A stretch of DNA of 64,000 nucleotides from Hyphomicrobium sp. (GCF_019744875.1 NZ_JAIETU010000006.1:62001-126000); one strand, 5' to 3'. Positions 45,456 to 54,877 are shown, counted from the first letter of the stretch. Notes: generated from the sequence alone by a model not told the origin. A program made the numbers and translations.

Positions 45456-45522
45456 GAGCCGGTGCGGTCAAGAGAGAGCGCCTGTCGGCTCCCCTGTTTC
45501 CCGCTCTCCCGAGGTGTCCTCC
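45456..45522 (+). ncRNA. Structured leader D before the methylase-helicase gene
   Basis: GAGCCG (45456-45461) pairs with CGGCTC (45486-45491). Most positions from the first stem arm to the start codon agree with leader C, including the AGAGAGAGCGCCTG loop and the CCCGCTCTCCCGAGGTG segment just before the ATG. Confidence 0.6.
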
Positions 45523-48500
45523 ATGACTATCGCTTCCGCATCCGCGGCCGTTCCGGCTGCGTCGTCTCCGCTTGCCGCGAACCCGGCGCCGGCCACCATC
45601 CTCGCCGCCGCCCACCACCTTCTCCCCCATCTCGAACGCGGCCAGCCCGTCGATGCCGCAACCTTGCGCCCTGCGATGGAGGCAGCTTTCGGCGCTTCCG
45701 ACACATCCGGCGCCTGGGACTGGAAGACGGCCTACGAGGCCTGCGAAGCCGCGATCGTGCTGTTTCTGCGCAAATACGGAAAGGCGGTTCTGCGCAGGTC
45801 CGGGTCTACGGCTGCAAGCCTGCCCATGCTGGCCAAGATCGCGAGCCTGATGCCGACGCATACACGGCGTTCGGAGGAGACGCAGGCCTTCCAGCAGTTC
45901 TCAACGCCGGCTCCGCTCGGTCTTGCTGGGCTCGCTGCCGCCGCGGTCACACCCGCCGACCGCGTGCTTGAGCCCTCGGCCGGGACCGGGCTGCTCGCCA
46001 TTCTCGCCGAAATCGCGGGCGCCAAGCTGATGCTCAACGAGTTGGCCGACACGCGCGCAGCGCTTCTCTCCTCCCTCTTTCCGGCCATCCCGGTCACGCA
46101 GTTCGACGCCGCCCAGATCGATGACCACCTCGATCCCACCGCGGTGCCGAGCGTCGTGTTGATGAACCCGCCATTCTCGGTGATGGCGAACGTCTCCGGC
46201 CGCATGACTGAAGCCGCCTATCGCCATGTCGCCTCAGCGCTCACCCGGCTCGCCGATGGCGGTCGCTTGGTGACGATCACGGGCGCGAGCTTCGCACCGG
46301 AGTCACCGACCTGGCGCGATACGTTTGCCAGGTTGCAGGAGCGCGGTCGCGTCGTCTTCACCGCGGCGATCGACGGGGCGGTCTACGCCAAGCATGGCAC
46401 GACGATCGAGACCCGGCTGACCGTCATCGACAAGGCGCCCGCCGAGGACCCCACTGCGTTTCCACCGTCCGCCGGCATCGCACCCGATGTCGCAACGCTG
46501 CTCGGATGGATCGAAGCCCAGGTCCCGCCGCGTCTGCCGGTCACGCTACCGCAGAGGGTGACTGCCGCTGCGGCGCCTCGCACGGTGCGCGGCACTCCCG
46601 CCCGCACCGCATCACCGCCAGTTGCCCGGGCGATTGCAGAGCCCGAGTGCGTCGAACTCGCCTACGAGATCGTCGACTGGACGCCGCCGGAGGGCGGCCG
46701 TCTGACCGATGCCATCTATGAGGAATACGGGCTTCAGGCGATCCGTATTCCCGGCGCTCACGCGCACCCGACCAAGCTGGTCCAATCGGCGGCGATGGCC
46801 TCCGTCGCGCCGCCGAAGCCGAGCTACCGGCCGACGCTCCCCGCCAACATCGTCACCGACGCCATCCTGTCCGACGCCCAGCTCGAAACGGTGATCTATG
46901 CCGGCGAGGCCCATGGCGAATTCCTCGCCGGGGCCTGGACCGTGGACGAGACCTTCGATCTCGTCTCGGCAGCGCCCGACGATGCCCAGAACGCCGTCCG
47001 CTTTCGCCGTGGCTTCATGCTCGGCGACGGCACCGGCGCCGGCAAAGGCCGCCAGTCGGCCGGCATCATCCTCGACAACTGGATGCGCGGACGTCGCAAG
47101 GCGGTCTGGATCTCCAAATCCGACAAGCTGCTCGAGGATGCGCAGCGCGACTGGTCGGCCCTTGGCATGGAACGCCTGCTGGTCACGCCGCTGTCGCGCT
47201 TCCCGCAGGGCAAGCCGATCACGCTCGGCCAAGGCGTCCTATTCACCACCTATGCCACGCTACGGTCCGACGATCGCGGGAGCAAGCTTTCGCGCGTCAA
47301 GCAGATCGTCGAATGGTTGGGCTCCGATTTCGATGGAGTGATCATCTTCGACGAAAGCCACGCCATGCAAAACGCCGCTGGCGGCAAGGGCGAACGCGGC
47401 GACGTCGCCGCCTCGCAGCAGGGTCGTGCGGGCCTGCGCCTCCAGCACGCTCTGCCGAACGCGCGCGTCGTCTATGTCTCGGCCACCGGGGCCACCACCG
47501 TCCACAACCTTGCCTATGCCCAGCGGCTCGGCCTGTGGGGCGGCGAAGACTTTCCTTTTTCGACTCGCGCCGAATTCGTGGAAGCGATCGAGGACGGCGG
47601 TGTTGCGGCGATGGAGGTGCTCGCCCGCGATCTGCGCTCGCTGGGCCTCTACACCTCTCGCTCGCTCTCCTATGACGGCGTCGAATACGAACTGGTCGAG
47701 CACCAGCTCACCCCCGAGCAGACGCGCATCTACGACGCCTATGCCGGGGCGTTCGCGATCATCCACAACAATCTCGACGCGGCTATGCAGGCCGCCAATA
47801 TCACCGGGGATACCGGCACATTGAATCGGCAGGCGAAGTCCGCCGCCCGTTCGGCCTTCGAGAGTGCCAAGCAGCGCTTCTTCGGACACCTCCTCACCAG
47901 CATGAAGACGCCGACCCTGATCCGCGCGATCGATCAGGACCTGGCCGATGGCCACGCCGCCGTCATCCAGATCGTCTCGACTGGCGAGGCCCTGATGCAA
48001 CGCCGCCTGGCCGAGATCCCGACTGAGGAATGGAACGACGTCCGCGTCGACATCACGCCGAGGGAATATGTCCTTGATTACCTCGCCCATTCCTTTCCGG
48101 TGCAGCTCTACGAGCCCTTCACCGACAGCGAGGGCAATCTGTCATCGCGGCCGGTGTATCGCGATGGCCAGCCCGTCGAGAGCCGCGAGGCCGTCGCGCG
48201 CCGTGACAGCCTGATCGAGACATTGGCCTGCCTACCGCCGGTCCCCGGCGCGCTCGACCAGATCGTCCAGCGCTTCGGCACGGACATCGTCGCCGAAGTC
48301 ACCGGCCGATCGCGGCGGATCGTGCGGAAGAGCGAGCGCCTCGCCGTCGAGAACCGCGCCGCCTCCGCCAATCTGGCGGAAACGTCCGCCTTCATGGACG
48401 ACCAGAAGCGCATCCTCATCTTCTCGGATGCTGGCGGCACGGGCCGCAGCTACCACGCCGACCTGTCGGGGCGGAACCAGCGCTTGCGCGTCCACTATCT

Positions 48501-49845
48501 GCTCGAACCTGGCTGGAAGGCCGATGCCGCGATCCAGGGGCTCGGCCGCACCAACCGCACCAACCAGGCGCAACCGCCACTGTTCAGGCCGATCGCCACC
48601 AATGTGAAGGCGGAGAAGCGCTTCCTGTCGACGATCGCCCGTCGGCTCGACACGCTGGGCGCGATCACGCGCGGCCAGCGCCAGACCGGCGGCCAGGGTC
48701 TTTTCCGGCCCGAGGATAATCTGGAATCGCACTATGCGCGCGACGCGCTGCGACAGCTTTACCTGCTGCTGGTCCGCGGCAAGGTCGAGGGCTGCTCGCT
48801 CCAGATGTTCGGGGAGTCCACCGGACTGAAGCTGATGGACGACAACGGCATCAAGGACGAGCTGCCGCCCATCACCACCTTCCTCAATCGCCTGCTGGCG
48901 CTAACCATCTCGCTGCAGGGCATCCTGTTCACTGCGTTCGAGCAGCTCCTCACCGCCAAGATCGAGGGCGCCATCACCAGCGGCGTCTATGACCTCGGGC
49001 TGGAGACGCTTCAGGCCGAGAACTTCATCGTCACGGACCGGACGGCCATCCACGTCCATCCTGGCACCGGCGCCGAAACACAGTTGCTCACGATCACCCG
49101 GCGCGAACGCAACCGCCCGGCCTCGCTCGACGCCGCGTTCGATCTTCTTGCCGACCCGCGCGCCAAGCTGCTGGTCAACGGCCGATCCGGCCGAGCCGCC
49201 GTACAAATTCCGGCATCGTCCATCATGCTCGACGACGGCGAGATCGAGCGTCGCGTCGCGCTGATCCGCCCGATGGAACAGCACCACGCCACCCTTCGCT
49301 CGATGGACGAGAGCCATTGGCAGGAAGCTGATCGGAACAGCTTCGCCGAGGCCTGGACCGCTGAGATCGCCGAGGTGCCGGAATTTTCCGACAGCACGAT
49401 CCACATCGTCGCCGGGCTTCTCCTGCCGATCTGGAAGCGGCTGCCGAACGAGTCGACGCGGGTCTATCGGCTCCAGACCGATGCGGGCGAGCGCATCATC
49501 GGCCGCCGCGTCTCGACGGCCTGGGTCGCGGGCGCACTGGCGACGGGAGCGAGCACGCTGACGCCGGACGACGCGTTCACGGCATTGATGGACGGCCGCA
49601 CGATCCTCGACCTCACCGAGGGCATGCAGCTCCGCCGGGCCCGCATCATGGGCGCCAACCGCATCGAACTGTCGGGCTTCACCGACGCGATGCGCGATCG
49701 CCTCCGAGCCTATGGCCTGTTCAGCGAGATTATCTCGTGGAAGCTGCGCTTCTTCGTGCCCACCGACGCTGCCGGCCCTGCGATCCTCACCAAGGTGTTG
49801 GAGCGCTTCCCGGTCGAGCGCGTCAGTGAGCGAGAGGCGGCATGA
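45523..49845 (+). CDS. Strawberry-notch-type methyltransferase-helicase fusion
   Basis: This 1440-residue protein has an N-terminal N6-adenine methyltransferase-like domain: SAM motif LEPSAGTGLLAILAEIAGAKLMLNELADTR (about 149-178) and the NPPFSV catalytic motif (about 215-220). A strawberry-notch-like NTPase follows: Walker A GDGTGAGKGRQSAGIIL (about 501-517), WISKSDKLLEDAQRDW, GVIIFDESHAMQNAAG (about 604-619), and the C-terminal helicase motif GLGRTNRTNQAQPP (about 1006). Such proteins are typical of alphaproteobacterial plasmids and ICEs; a part in protecting or modifying incoming DNA has been proposed, but substrate is not known. It overlaps the Toprim gene by four bases. The start at 45523 is set by leader D. 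Confidence 0.88.
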   Translation: MTIASASAAVPAASSPLAANPAPATILAAAHHLLPHLERGQPVDAATLRPAMEAAFGASDTSGAWDWKTAYEACEAAIVLFLRKYGKAVLRRSGSTAASLPMLAKIASLMPTHTRRSEETQAFQQFSTPAPLGLAGLAAAAVTPADRVLEPSAGTGLLAILAEIAGAKLMLNELADTRAALLSSLFPAIPVTQFDAAQIDDHLDPTAVPSVVLMNPPFSVMANVSGRMTEAAYRHVASALTRLADGGRLVTITGASFAPESPTWRDTFARLQERGRVVFTAAIDGAVYAKHGTTIETRLTVIDKAPAEDPTAFPPSAGIAPDVATLLGWIEAQVPPRLPVTLPQRVTAAAAPRTVRGTPARTASPPVARAIAEPECVELAYEIVDWTPPEGGRLTDAIYEEYGLQAIRIPGAHAHPTKLVQSAAMASVAPPKPSYRPTLPANIVTDAILSDAQLETVIYAGEAHGEFLAGAWTVDETFDLVSAAPDDAQNAVRFRRGFMLGDGTGAGKGRQSAGIILDNWMRGRRKAVWISKSDKLLEDAQRDWSALGMERLLVTPLSRFPQGKPITLGQGVLFTTYATLRSDDRGSKLSRVKQIVEWLGSDFDGVIIFDESHAMQNAAGGKGERGDVAASQQGRAGLRLQHALPNARVVYVSATGATTVHNLAYAQRLGLWGGEDFPFSTRAEFVEAIEDGGVAAMEVLARDLRSLGLYTSRSLSYDGVEYELVEHQLTPEQTRIYDAYAGAFAIIHNNLDAAMQAANITGDTGTLNRQAKSAARSAFESAKQRFFGHLLTSMKTPTLIRAIDQDLADGHAAVIQIVSTGEALMQRRLAEIPTEEWNDVRVDITPREYVLDYLAHSFPVQLYEPFTDSEGNLSSRPVYRDGQPVESREAVARRDSLIETLACLPPVPGALDQIVQRFGTDIVAEVTGRSRRIVRKSERLAVENRAASANLAETSAFMDDQKRILIFSDAGGTGRSYHADLSGRNQRLRVHYLLEPGWKADAAIQGLGRTNRTNQAQPPLFRPIATNVKAEKRFLSTIARRLDTLGAITRGQRQTGGQGLFRPEDNLESHYARDALRQLYLLLVRGKVEGCSLQMFGESTGLKLMDDNGIKDELPPITTFLNRLLALTISLQGILFTAFEQLLTAKIEGAITSGVYDLGLETLQAENFIVTDRTAIHVHPGTGAETQLLTITRRERNRPASLDAAFDLLADPRAKLLVNGRSGRAAVQIPASSIMLDDGEIERRVALIRPMEQHHATLRSMDESHWQEADRNSFAEAWTAEIAEVPEFSDSTIHIVAGLLLPIWKRLPNESTRVYRLQTDAGERIIGRRVSTAWVAGALATGASTLTPDDAFTALMDGRTILDLTEGMQLRRARIMGANRIELSGFTDAMRDRLRAYGLFSEIISWKLRFFVPTDAAGPAILTKVLERFPVERVSEREAA

Positions 49846-50891
49846 TGGCCCGTCATGATGCTTCCGAACTGGCGCAACGTCTCGGCCGACAGGCCGAGGC
49901 GGTCTGCCGTCATTACCTCTCGGCCGGCCACCGCGAGGGCCGCTATTGGCTGGTTGGCGATGCCCGCAACACGCCAGGCCGCTCGTTGTTCGTCCGGCTG
50001 AAGGGTGGCGACACCGGCAAGGGAGCGGCCGGCAAATGGACCGATGCTGCCACCGGCGAACATGGCGATCTGCTCGACGTCATCCGTGAGAGCTGCGGCC
50101 TGATCGACTTCAAGGACGTCACTGACGAGGCGCGCACCTTCCTGTCGATGCCACACGCCGAACCGGACCGTCCGCATGGTGGCGAGCGCAAATCACCGGC
50201 GCCGATCGGATCGCCGGAAGCAGCGCGGCGGCTCGTTGGCATGTCGCAGCCGATTTTAGGCACTGTCGTGGAAGCGTATCTGCGGGAACGTGCGATTACG
50301 GCTTTGCACGGAACCGGATCGCTGCGGTTCCATCCCCGTTGCTATTATCGCCCCGACGAGCATTCCCCGACCGAGACCTGGCCGGCGATGATCGCCTCCG
50401 TCACCGATCTGGCTGGCCGGATCACTGGCGCACACCGCACCTGGCTCGCTCCCGACGGCTCGGACAAGGCGCCGATCGACACACCAAGACGGGCGATGGG
50501 CGACCTTCTCGGGCATGCGGTCCGCTTCGATGTACCGGGCGACGTGATGGCGGCCGGCGAAGGCATCGAGACGGTGCTGTCGCTGCGATGCGTATTGCCC
50601 GGCATGGCGATGGCGGCAGCGCTCTCGGCAGCACACCTCTCCGCCATCCTGTTCCCCGAGGCTCTGCGCAGGCTCTACATCGCGCGCGACAACGATCCGG
50701 CCGGGGACGGTGCGATGGCGACGCTGATCGAACGGGCGAACGCAGCCGGGATCCAGGCGATTGTCGTGTCTCCGACACTGGGCGACTTCAACGAGGATCT
50801 CCGCAGCCTGGGAATGGAAAGCCTGCGGGCAGCGTCGCGGGTGCAGATCGCACCACAGGACGTCGCGCGCTTCATGGCCCTGGCGGCATAG
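49842..50891 (+). CDS. Toprim-domain protein (DUF7146-like)
   Basis: This 349-residue protein has an N-terminal part like a primase zinc-domain remnant (AEAVCRHYLSAGHREGRYWLVGD, GKWTDAATGEHGDLLDVIRESCG), and a C-terminal Toprim domain: MAAGEGIETVLSLRCVLPGMAMAAALS (Glu about 240), YIARDNDPAGDGAM (DxD-type, about 281-294). Toprim domains make DNA or RNA primers, or cut DNA. It is coupled to the methylase-helicase gene by ATGA overlap, as in other ICEs. Confidence 0.87.
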   Translation: MMARHDASELAQRLGRQAEAVCRHYLSAGHREGRYWLVGDARNTPGRSLFVRLKGGDTGKGAAGKWTDAATGEHGDLLDVIRESCGLIDFKDVTDEARTFLSMPHAEPDRPHGGERKSPAPIGSPEAARRLVGMSQPILGTVVEAYLRERAITALHGTGSLRFHPRCYYRPDEHSPTETWPAMIASVTDLAGRITGAHRTWLAPDGSDKAPIDTPRRAMGDLLGHAVRFDVPGDVMAAGEGIETVLSLRCVLPGMAMAAALSAAHLSAILFPEALRRLYIARDNDPAGDGAMATLIERANAAGIQAIVVSPTLGDFNEDLRSLGMESLRAASRVQIAPQDVARFMALAA

Positions 50892-51206
50892 CCGGGAGGA
50901 AATGCTGGTTGCGACAACGCCGTCGCTTGGCGCTCTCGGATGCACCCAAGTGTCGGGGAGAGCCGCAACCCGGCCTTCGGGAGGGCGATCGGCCAGCAAA
51001 CGGCCCGGACCAACAACGTCGGCACCCGACTATTTTCCGGCGGCCCGTCGGGCCTTTCCATCGCGAAACAAAATAGCCGGCCTTCGCCGTCCTCCGCTGC
51101 GCTCCGGCCCTCTCGCTCCGCTCCGGGTGCAGGTCCGGTCCGCCCGCCGGCTTTCGTCGCCAGAAGGCCGCGAGGGTCGCGGTCACGCCGATGAAGGAGC
51201 ATCCCG
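50892..51206 (+). other. Intergenic leader, no gene recognised
   Basis: This 315-base gap holds GC-rich inverted segments (around 51095-51180) just before the DUF2493 gene, and the GAAGGAGC binding site at 51192-51199. No frame here looks like a protein. Confidence 0.5.
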
Positions 51207-52139
51207 ATGAGCGAGCACGACGACAGCTACGAGCCGCACCACGAATCATCCCCCACCGACCACGTCCTCAATGAGCTTCAGCTTTATGGCTACCGTCCCT
51301 TTGCGGATGAACCCGATGGAAGGCCGCTTCCCGAAGGCAACCACGTCGCAGGTGCGATCGCCGATATCTTCGACGCCCTGATCGTCACCTTGGAGGACAC
51401 TCGCCTCGAGCCCGACCTCGACGATCTCCTCTGGTCGACGGTCAACGTCTTCCACCGCGCCACCGACCGGATCGAACGCGAGCTGGACGACAACGAGCAG
51501 GCGCAGCGCCGCGGGCAGCGCGAACAGGACGGCTCCGAAGTGAAGGCGGTCGAGCTGGAACGCCTGACGGCCGAAGGCCAGACGATGATCGAGCGCCGCA
51601 ACGCCTTCGAGCTGATGCGCGACCAGGCCGCCGAGCACTACGAACGGCACACCCGCTCACCCTGGCGTCCTCGCAGCGGATCGATGGTCAACCATCGCAA
51701 CCTGACCTCGGCAATGATCGACAGCCGCGACTTCCTCGCCGCGAAGAGGCGCGCCGACAACGAGGTGCTGCTGCCGGCCGGTCCGAAAATCGCCATCACC
51801 GGCGGGCTCGACTTCAACGATCACACGCTGATCTGGGCCAAGCTCGATCAGGTCCACGCCAAGCACCCCGACATGGTGCTGATCCACGGCAAGTCGCCGA
51901 AGGGCGCCGAAAAGATCGCATCCCGCTGGGCCGACCATCGCAAGGTCCCACAGGTCGGATTTGCTCCAGATTGGACCAAACATGCCAAGGCCGCACCTTT
52001 CAAGCGCAACGATCAGATGCTCGACGTCCTGCCGATCGGCGTGATGCATTTCCCGGGCACCGGCATTCAGGACAACCTCGCCGACAAGGCGAAGAAGCTC
52101 GGCATCCCGGTCTGGAAGTTCGGCACGGGTGGCGCGTGA
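51207..52139 (+). CDS. DUF2493 (SLOG-superfamily) protein
   Basis: This 310-residue protein has a helical N-terminal half and a C-terminal Rossmann-like SLOG domain: KIAITGGLDFNDHTLIWAKLDQVHAKHPDMVLIHGKSPKGAEKIASRWA (about residues 192-240), with a final GVMHFPGTGIQDNLADKAKKLGIPVWKF. SLOG domains bind nucleotides or nucleotide-derived ligands, and some act in defence signalling. DUF2493 is a regular member of this ICE backbone; its function there is not known. Confidence 0.85.
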   Translation: MSEHDDSYEPHHESSPTDHVLNELQLYGYRPFADEPDGRPLPEGNHVAGAIADIFDALIVTLEDTRLEPDLDDLLWSTVNVFHRATDRIERELDDNEQAQRRGQREQDGSEVKAVELERLTAEGQTMIERRNAFELMRDQAAEHYERHTRSPWRPRSGSMVNHRNLTSAMIDSRDFLAAKRRADNEVLLPAGPKIAITGGLDFNDHTLIWAKLDQVHAKHPDMVLIHGKSPKGAEKIASRWADHRKVPQVGFAPDWTKHAKAAPFKRNDQMLDVLPIGVMHFPGTGIQDNLADKAKKLGIPVWKFGTGGA

Positions 52140-52149
52140 GCGCCACCCA

Positions 52150-52713
52150 CTATCCCAGCATCTCGGGCCGGAATTGGGAGCGCCGACTGATGATCTTGCC
52201 GGACATCATGAACACACCGTCACCGGTATAATGCAGCGTCTCGGGATGCTTCGGCGACGAGGCGACGTGCGCCTTCACCACCTCAAAAATGAAGAAATTG
52301 TACTTCTCGACCAGCGCGTCGTCGTGCAACCGGCATTCGAAGCTCGCATGGCACTCGCCGATCAGCGGCGCATCGACCTCGCTGGCGCGTGCCGCCGTCA
52401 GCCCGAAACGGGCGAACTTGTCAATCTCGCTCCCGGACGTGTTGCCGATCCCGACCACCGCGTCCGTCAGCGCCGTCGTCGGCAGGTTGATGACGCATTC
52501 GCGGCTGTTTCGGATCATCTCGAAACTATGATTACCGCCCGAAATCATCAGGCCGACGAGCGACGGCGAGAATTCCAGGATCGTCTGCCAGCCGAGCGTC
52601 ATGATGTTGGTCTTGCCCTCCCACTTCGAGGACACCAGCACGATCGGGCCTGGCTCCAGATAACGGCGCACCTGACCGACGGGGAAATCGCTCTTCTTCG
52701 GCACCTTCGTCAT
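52150..52713 (-). CDS. Flavin reductase-like domain protein
   Basis: This 187-residue protein has the FMN-binding split-barrel of the flavin reductase family: VLVSSKWEGKTNIMTLGWQTILEFSPSLVGLMISGGNHSFEMIRNSRECVINLPT (about residues 27-80), with HASFECRLHDD later. It would bind FMN and reduce it, or act on an organic substrate; the partner is not known. It is the only minus-strand gene in the backbone from 44700 on and is convergent with DUF2493 (stops 10 bases apart), so it looks like an extra cargo gene. Confidence 0.83.
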   Translation of the reverse strand: MTKVPKKSDFPVGQVRRYLEPGPIVLVSSKWEGKTNIMTLGWQTILEFSPSLVGLMISGGNHSFEMIRNSRECVINLPTTALTDAVVGIGNTSGSEIDKFARFGLTAARASEVDAPLIGECHASFECRLHDDALVEKYNFFIFEVVKAHVASSPKHPETLHYTGDGVFMMSGKIISRRSQFRPEMLG

Positions 52714-53042
52714 GCAGCGACCTCACAGGCAGTTACTCGTGCCGCACTATAGCGGCTGAAGTCGACGGCAGCACGACCGGTTGAACGCCTGGCGGACCCG
52801 GCAGATGCATCGAAGTCCAATTGTCTGGTGGCCCCTCCGACCGGCGGAAGACCACCCCCGCATCCATTCGCTGATCCTTGGTCCAGCCGAAGGCCTGATG
52901 CCATCAACCCGTGAAGGGTCGGCTATGCGAGCATGCCGCCGCTCCAGCTACGCCTCCGCGGTGATTGCGGCCCTCAGCCGGACACATCGGGCGCCTGTCA
53001 CGCGGGGGATGGTCCCCCGCCTCCAAGACAGGAGCCGGTACA
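52714..53042 (+). other. Intergenic, with a hairpin before a small gene
   Basis: Nothing coding is recognised. GCGGGGG (53002-53008) pairs with CCCCCGC (53014-53020) around a 5-base loop, followed by AGGAG and the ATG at 53043. This is again the hairpin-then-binding-site layout seen before other genes of the element. Confidence 0.5.
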
Positions 53043-53207
53043 ATGTCCCTCAACGATGCACAGGCCTACGCCTTCAGCCTCGCCACCACCCTCATGGTCG
53101 CGATCATCATCTTCAAGGCAGGCGACGGCACCCATTCCGTCACGCCCATCACCGAGTTCGACGGCGACGCCGAGATCGTGGCGGAGATCGATCCCTTCGC
53201 CCCCTGA
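53043..53207 (+). CDS. Small membrane protein
   Basis: This 54-residue protein begins MSLNDAQAYAFSLATTLMVAIIIFKAG, with one hydrophobic segment, and ends in EFDGDAEIVAEIDPFAP, a very acidic tail. GACAGGAGC lies ten bases upstream. I do not recognise the family. The clear binding site and membrane segment support it. Confidence 0.55.
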   Translation: MSLNDAQAYAFSLATTLMVAIIIFKAGDGTHSVTPITEFDGDAEIVAEIDPFAP

Positions 53208-53231
53208 TGGGGGCGATCGCCAGTCGAGGAC

Positions 53232-53254
53232 GCGGAAATCGAACCGATTTCCGC
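53232..53254 (+). terminator. Perfect 10-bp stem-loop
   Basis: GCGGAAATCG at 53232-53241 pairs with CGATTTCCGC at 53245-53254 with a 3-base loop, 24 bases after the small gene's stop. No T-run follows, so it may be a processing stem or a protein site. Confidence 0.45.
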
Positions 53255-53349
53255 TCCCGACAACGGTCAACTTCCGCTATACTTCAGATCGCGCCGTGGT
53301 GGTGGTGGAGGCGCGACCGTCAGACCTTTATCTCACGGAGACCACCGCC

Positions 53350-53790
53350 ATGATCTTTATCGGTATCCTCGCCAGCATCGCCGTGATCGGCGGCCTGTGC
53401 TGGCTTTTGTTCACGCTGGCTGTCTTCGCGTTGCCGTTCTTCGCGGGCGTCAGCGCCGGGACATGGGCCTATCAGACCGGCGCAGGCTGGCTCGGCGCGC
53501 TCGTCGTCGGCCTCGCCGCCGCCGCACTGACGCTTGGCCTCGGACAATTCCTGCTCGCCTTGATGCGTCCGCTCTGGATACGCCTCGCGATCGCCCTGGC
53601 GTTCGTCGCACCGGCGGCGCTCGCGGGTTATCACGCGACGCATGGCATCGTGAAACACACCATGCCCTCCGACACCTGGCAGCTCATCTTCTCCGTCATC
53701 GGCGCGATTGCCGTCGGCATCACGGCGCTGATCAGGGTGACAGCAATGGCCGCGCCCGGACCAACCAGACAGAACGTCGCGCGCGCCTGA
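53350..53790 (+). CDS. Polytopic membrane protein of unknown function
   Basis: This 146-residue protein has four hydrophobic segments: IGILASIAVIGGLCWLLFTLAV, ALPFFAGVSAGTWAYQTGAG with LGALVVGLAAAALTLGLGQFLLALM, IRLAIALAFVAPAALAGYHA, and LIFSVIGAIAVGITALI, and a short basic tail. No family recognised. The ATG at 53350 follows CACGGAG. Confidence 0.68.
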   Translation: MIFIGILASIAVIGGLCWLLFTLAVFALPFFAGVSAGTWAYQTGAGWLGALVVGLAAAALTLGLGQFLLALMRPLWIRLAIALAFVAPAALAGYHATHGIVKHTMPSDTWQLIFSVIGAIAVGITALIRVTAMAAPGPTRQNVARA

Positions 53791-54403
53791 CATCGTTGCC
53801 GCGACGGCGGGACAGTAGCCGATATCTTGCGCATCGCGCTTTTCGACGCCTGGGTTCGTCTAAGACCGCGGTGGTAGGATCGACGGCTAGCCCAGACGGA
53901 CGCGCCATCCCCTCGGTGACGGTGCCGGTGGCAATGCCGTGACAGCGCGCAGACGGTGCGAGTGCCGGGAGGGGGGGCGCTCGTGCGCGACGGTCGGGAA
54001 CCGGCAGGACATTGGGTCTAACGGAGCCGGGAGACATCGCGATTTCTCGATGTGGCCACGGTCATATCGGTCGAGGATGGTCGCCACGTTCTCCTGTGAT
54101 GCGTCTCTGTCACGTCGACCGCTCCAAAACGGCCTCTTCAATGGGCTGATCTGGCCGAAGGTCGGCTGCGCCTCGATCGCCTATGCCGCAACAGCGGCGT
54201 CGAAACTTTCTTCCCCTGCCGGAACCCACCCCACGCGACAGGTCGCGTGAGGACCCCGGGCCGCCGTCATTCCTCGCGAGACAAGAAAGCCCCTCCTTTG
54301 CTGTCAGGCCCCTGCGGGGTGCGCCGTCAATCGCCTCCGGCCTGTCGATCGCCATCGAGGCCGCAATGGTGCGGGCTCGGAACAGAGTTCAAGGAGAACT
54401 ACC
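53791..54403. other. Intergenic region, no gene recognised
   Basis: This 613-base gap has no frame that looks like a protein. It includes GC-rich inverted segments before the DUF736 gene (for example CCCCTGCGGGG near 54312) and AAGGAG at 54391-54396. It could contain the DUF736 promoter, a small RNA or an origin, but I see no clear signal. Confidence 0.45.
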
Positions 54404-54730
54404 ATGGCGACCATCGGCACCTTCAAAAAGACCGGCAACAACGAGTTCACCGGCGAAATCGTCACCCTCAGCCTCCAGACCAAGAACGTCCGCATCGTCC
54501 CCGATGCCCGCACCACCGGCGAGAACGCCCCCAGCCACCGCATCTTCGTCGGCCGCGCCGAGATCGGCGCCGCCTGGTCCAAGACCTCCAACGAGGGCCG
54601 CGCCTATCTGGGCCTGAAGCTCGACGACCCCAGCTTCAACGCCCCGATCTACGCCAATCTCTTCGGCGACGAGGAAGGCGAAGGCTTCAGCCTCATCTGG
54701 TCCCGCCCGAACCGCCGCAACGGCGAGTGA
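54404..54730 (+). CDS. DUF736 family protein, copy 1
   Basis: This 108-residue protein has the DUF736 pattern: ATIGTFKKTGNNEFTGEIVTLSLQTKNVRIVPD at the N terminus, RIFVGRAEIGAAWSKTSNEGRAYLGLKLDDPSF in the middle and an EEGEGFSLIWSRPNRR end. DUF736 is a regular small protein of alphaproteobacterial ICEs and plasmids; biochemical role unknown. A second copy is at 59958-60305. Confidence 0.9.
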   Translation: MATIGTFKKTGNNEFTGEIVTLSLQTKNVRIVPDARTTGENAPSHRIFVGRAEIGAAWSKTSNEGRAYLGLKLDDPSFNAPIYANLFGDEEGEGFSLIWSRPNRRNGE

Positions 54731-54860
54731 GGCCAGCGCGACGCCCCGCCCGGTTGGCCCGGGCGGGGCGATCGCTTGTCGGGCGACCGAATCAGTTTGC
54801 GTTCCACTGACTGCTAGGCCACCCCGCAAAGGCAGTATGAGGTAGCATCGGCCCGCAAGA

Positions 54861-54877
54861 ACGACTATTATAGTCGT
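54861..54877. promoter_or_regulatory. Perfect 17-bp palindrome upstream of the XRE gene
   Basis: ACGACTATTATAGTCGT is a perfect odd palindrome (8-bp arms about a central T), extended outward by GA at the left and by GTTC two bases to the right as a weaker dyad. It overlaps a TATTAT/TATAGT-like -10 region 43 bases before the XRE ATG and is the likely operator of that regulator. Confidence 0.7.

Noticed and set aside
52781-53353. Frame of 190 codons between flavin reductase and membrane gene
   Set aside because: Arg/His-rich low-complexity product overlapping a better small gene with its own ribosome binding site.
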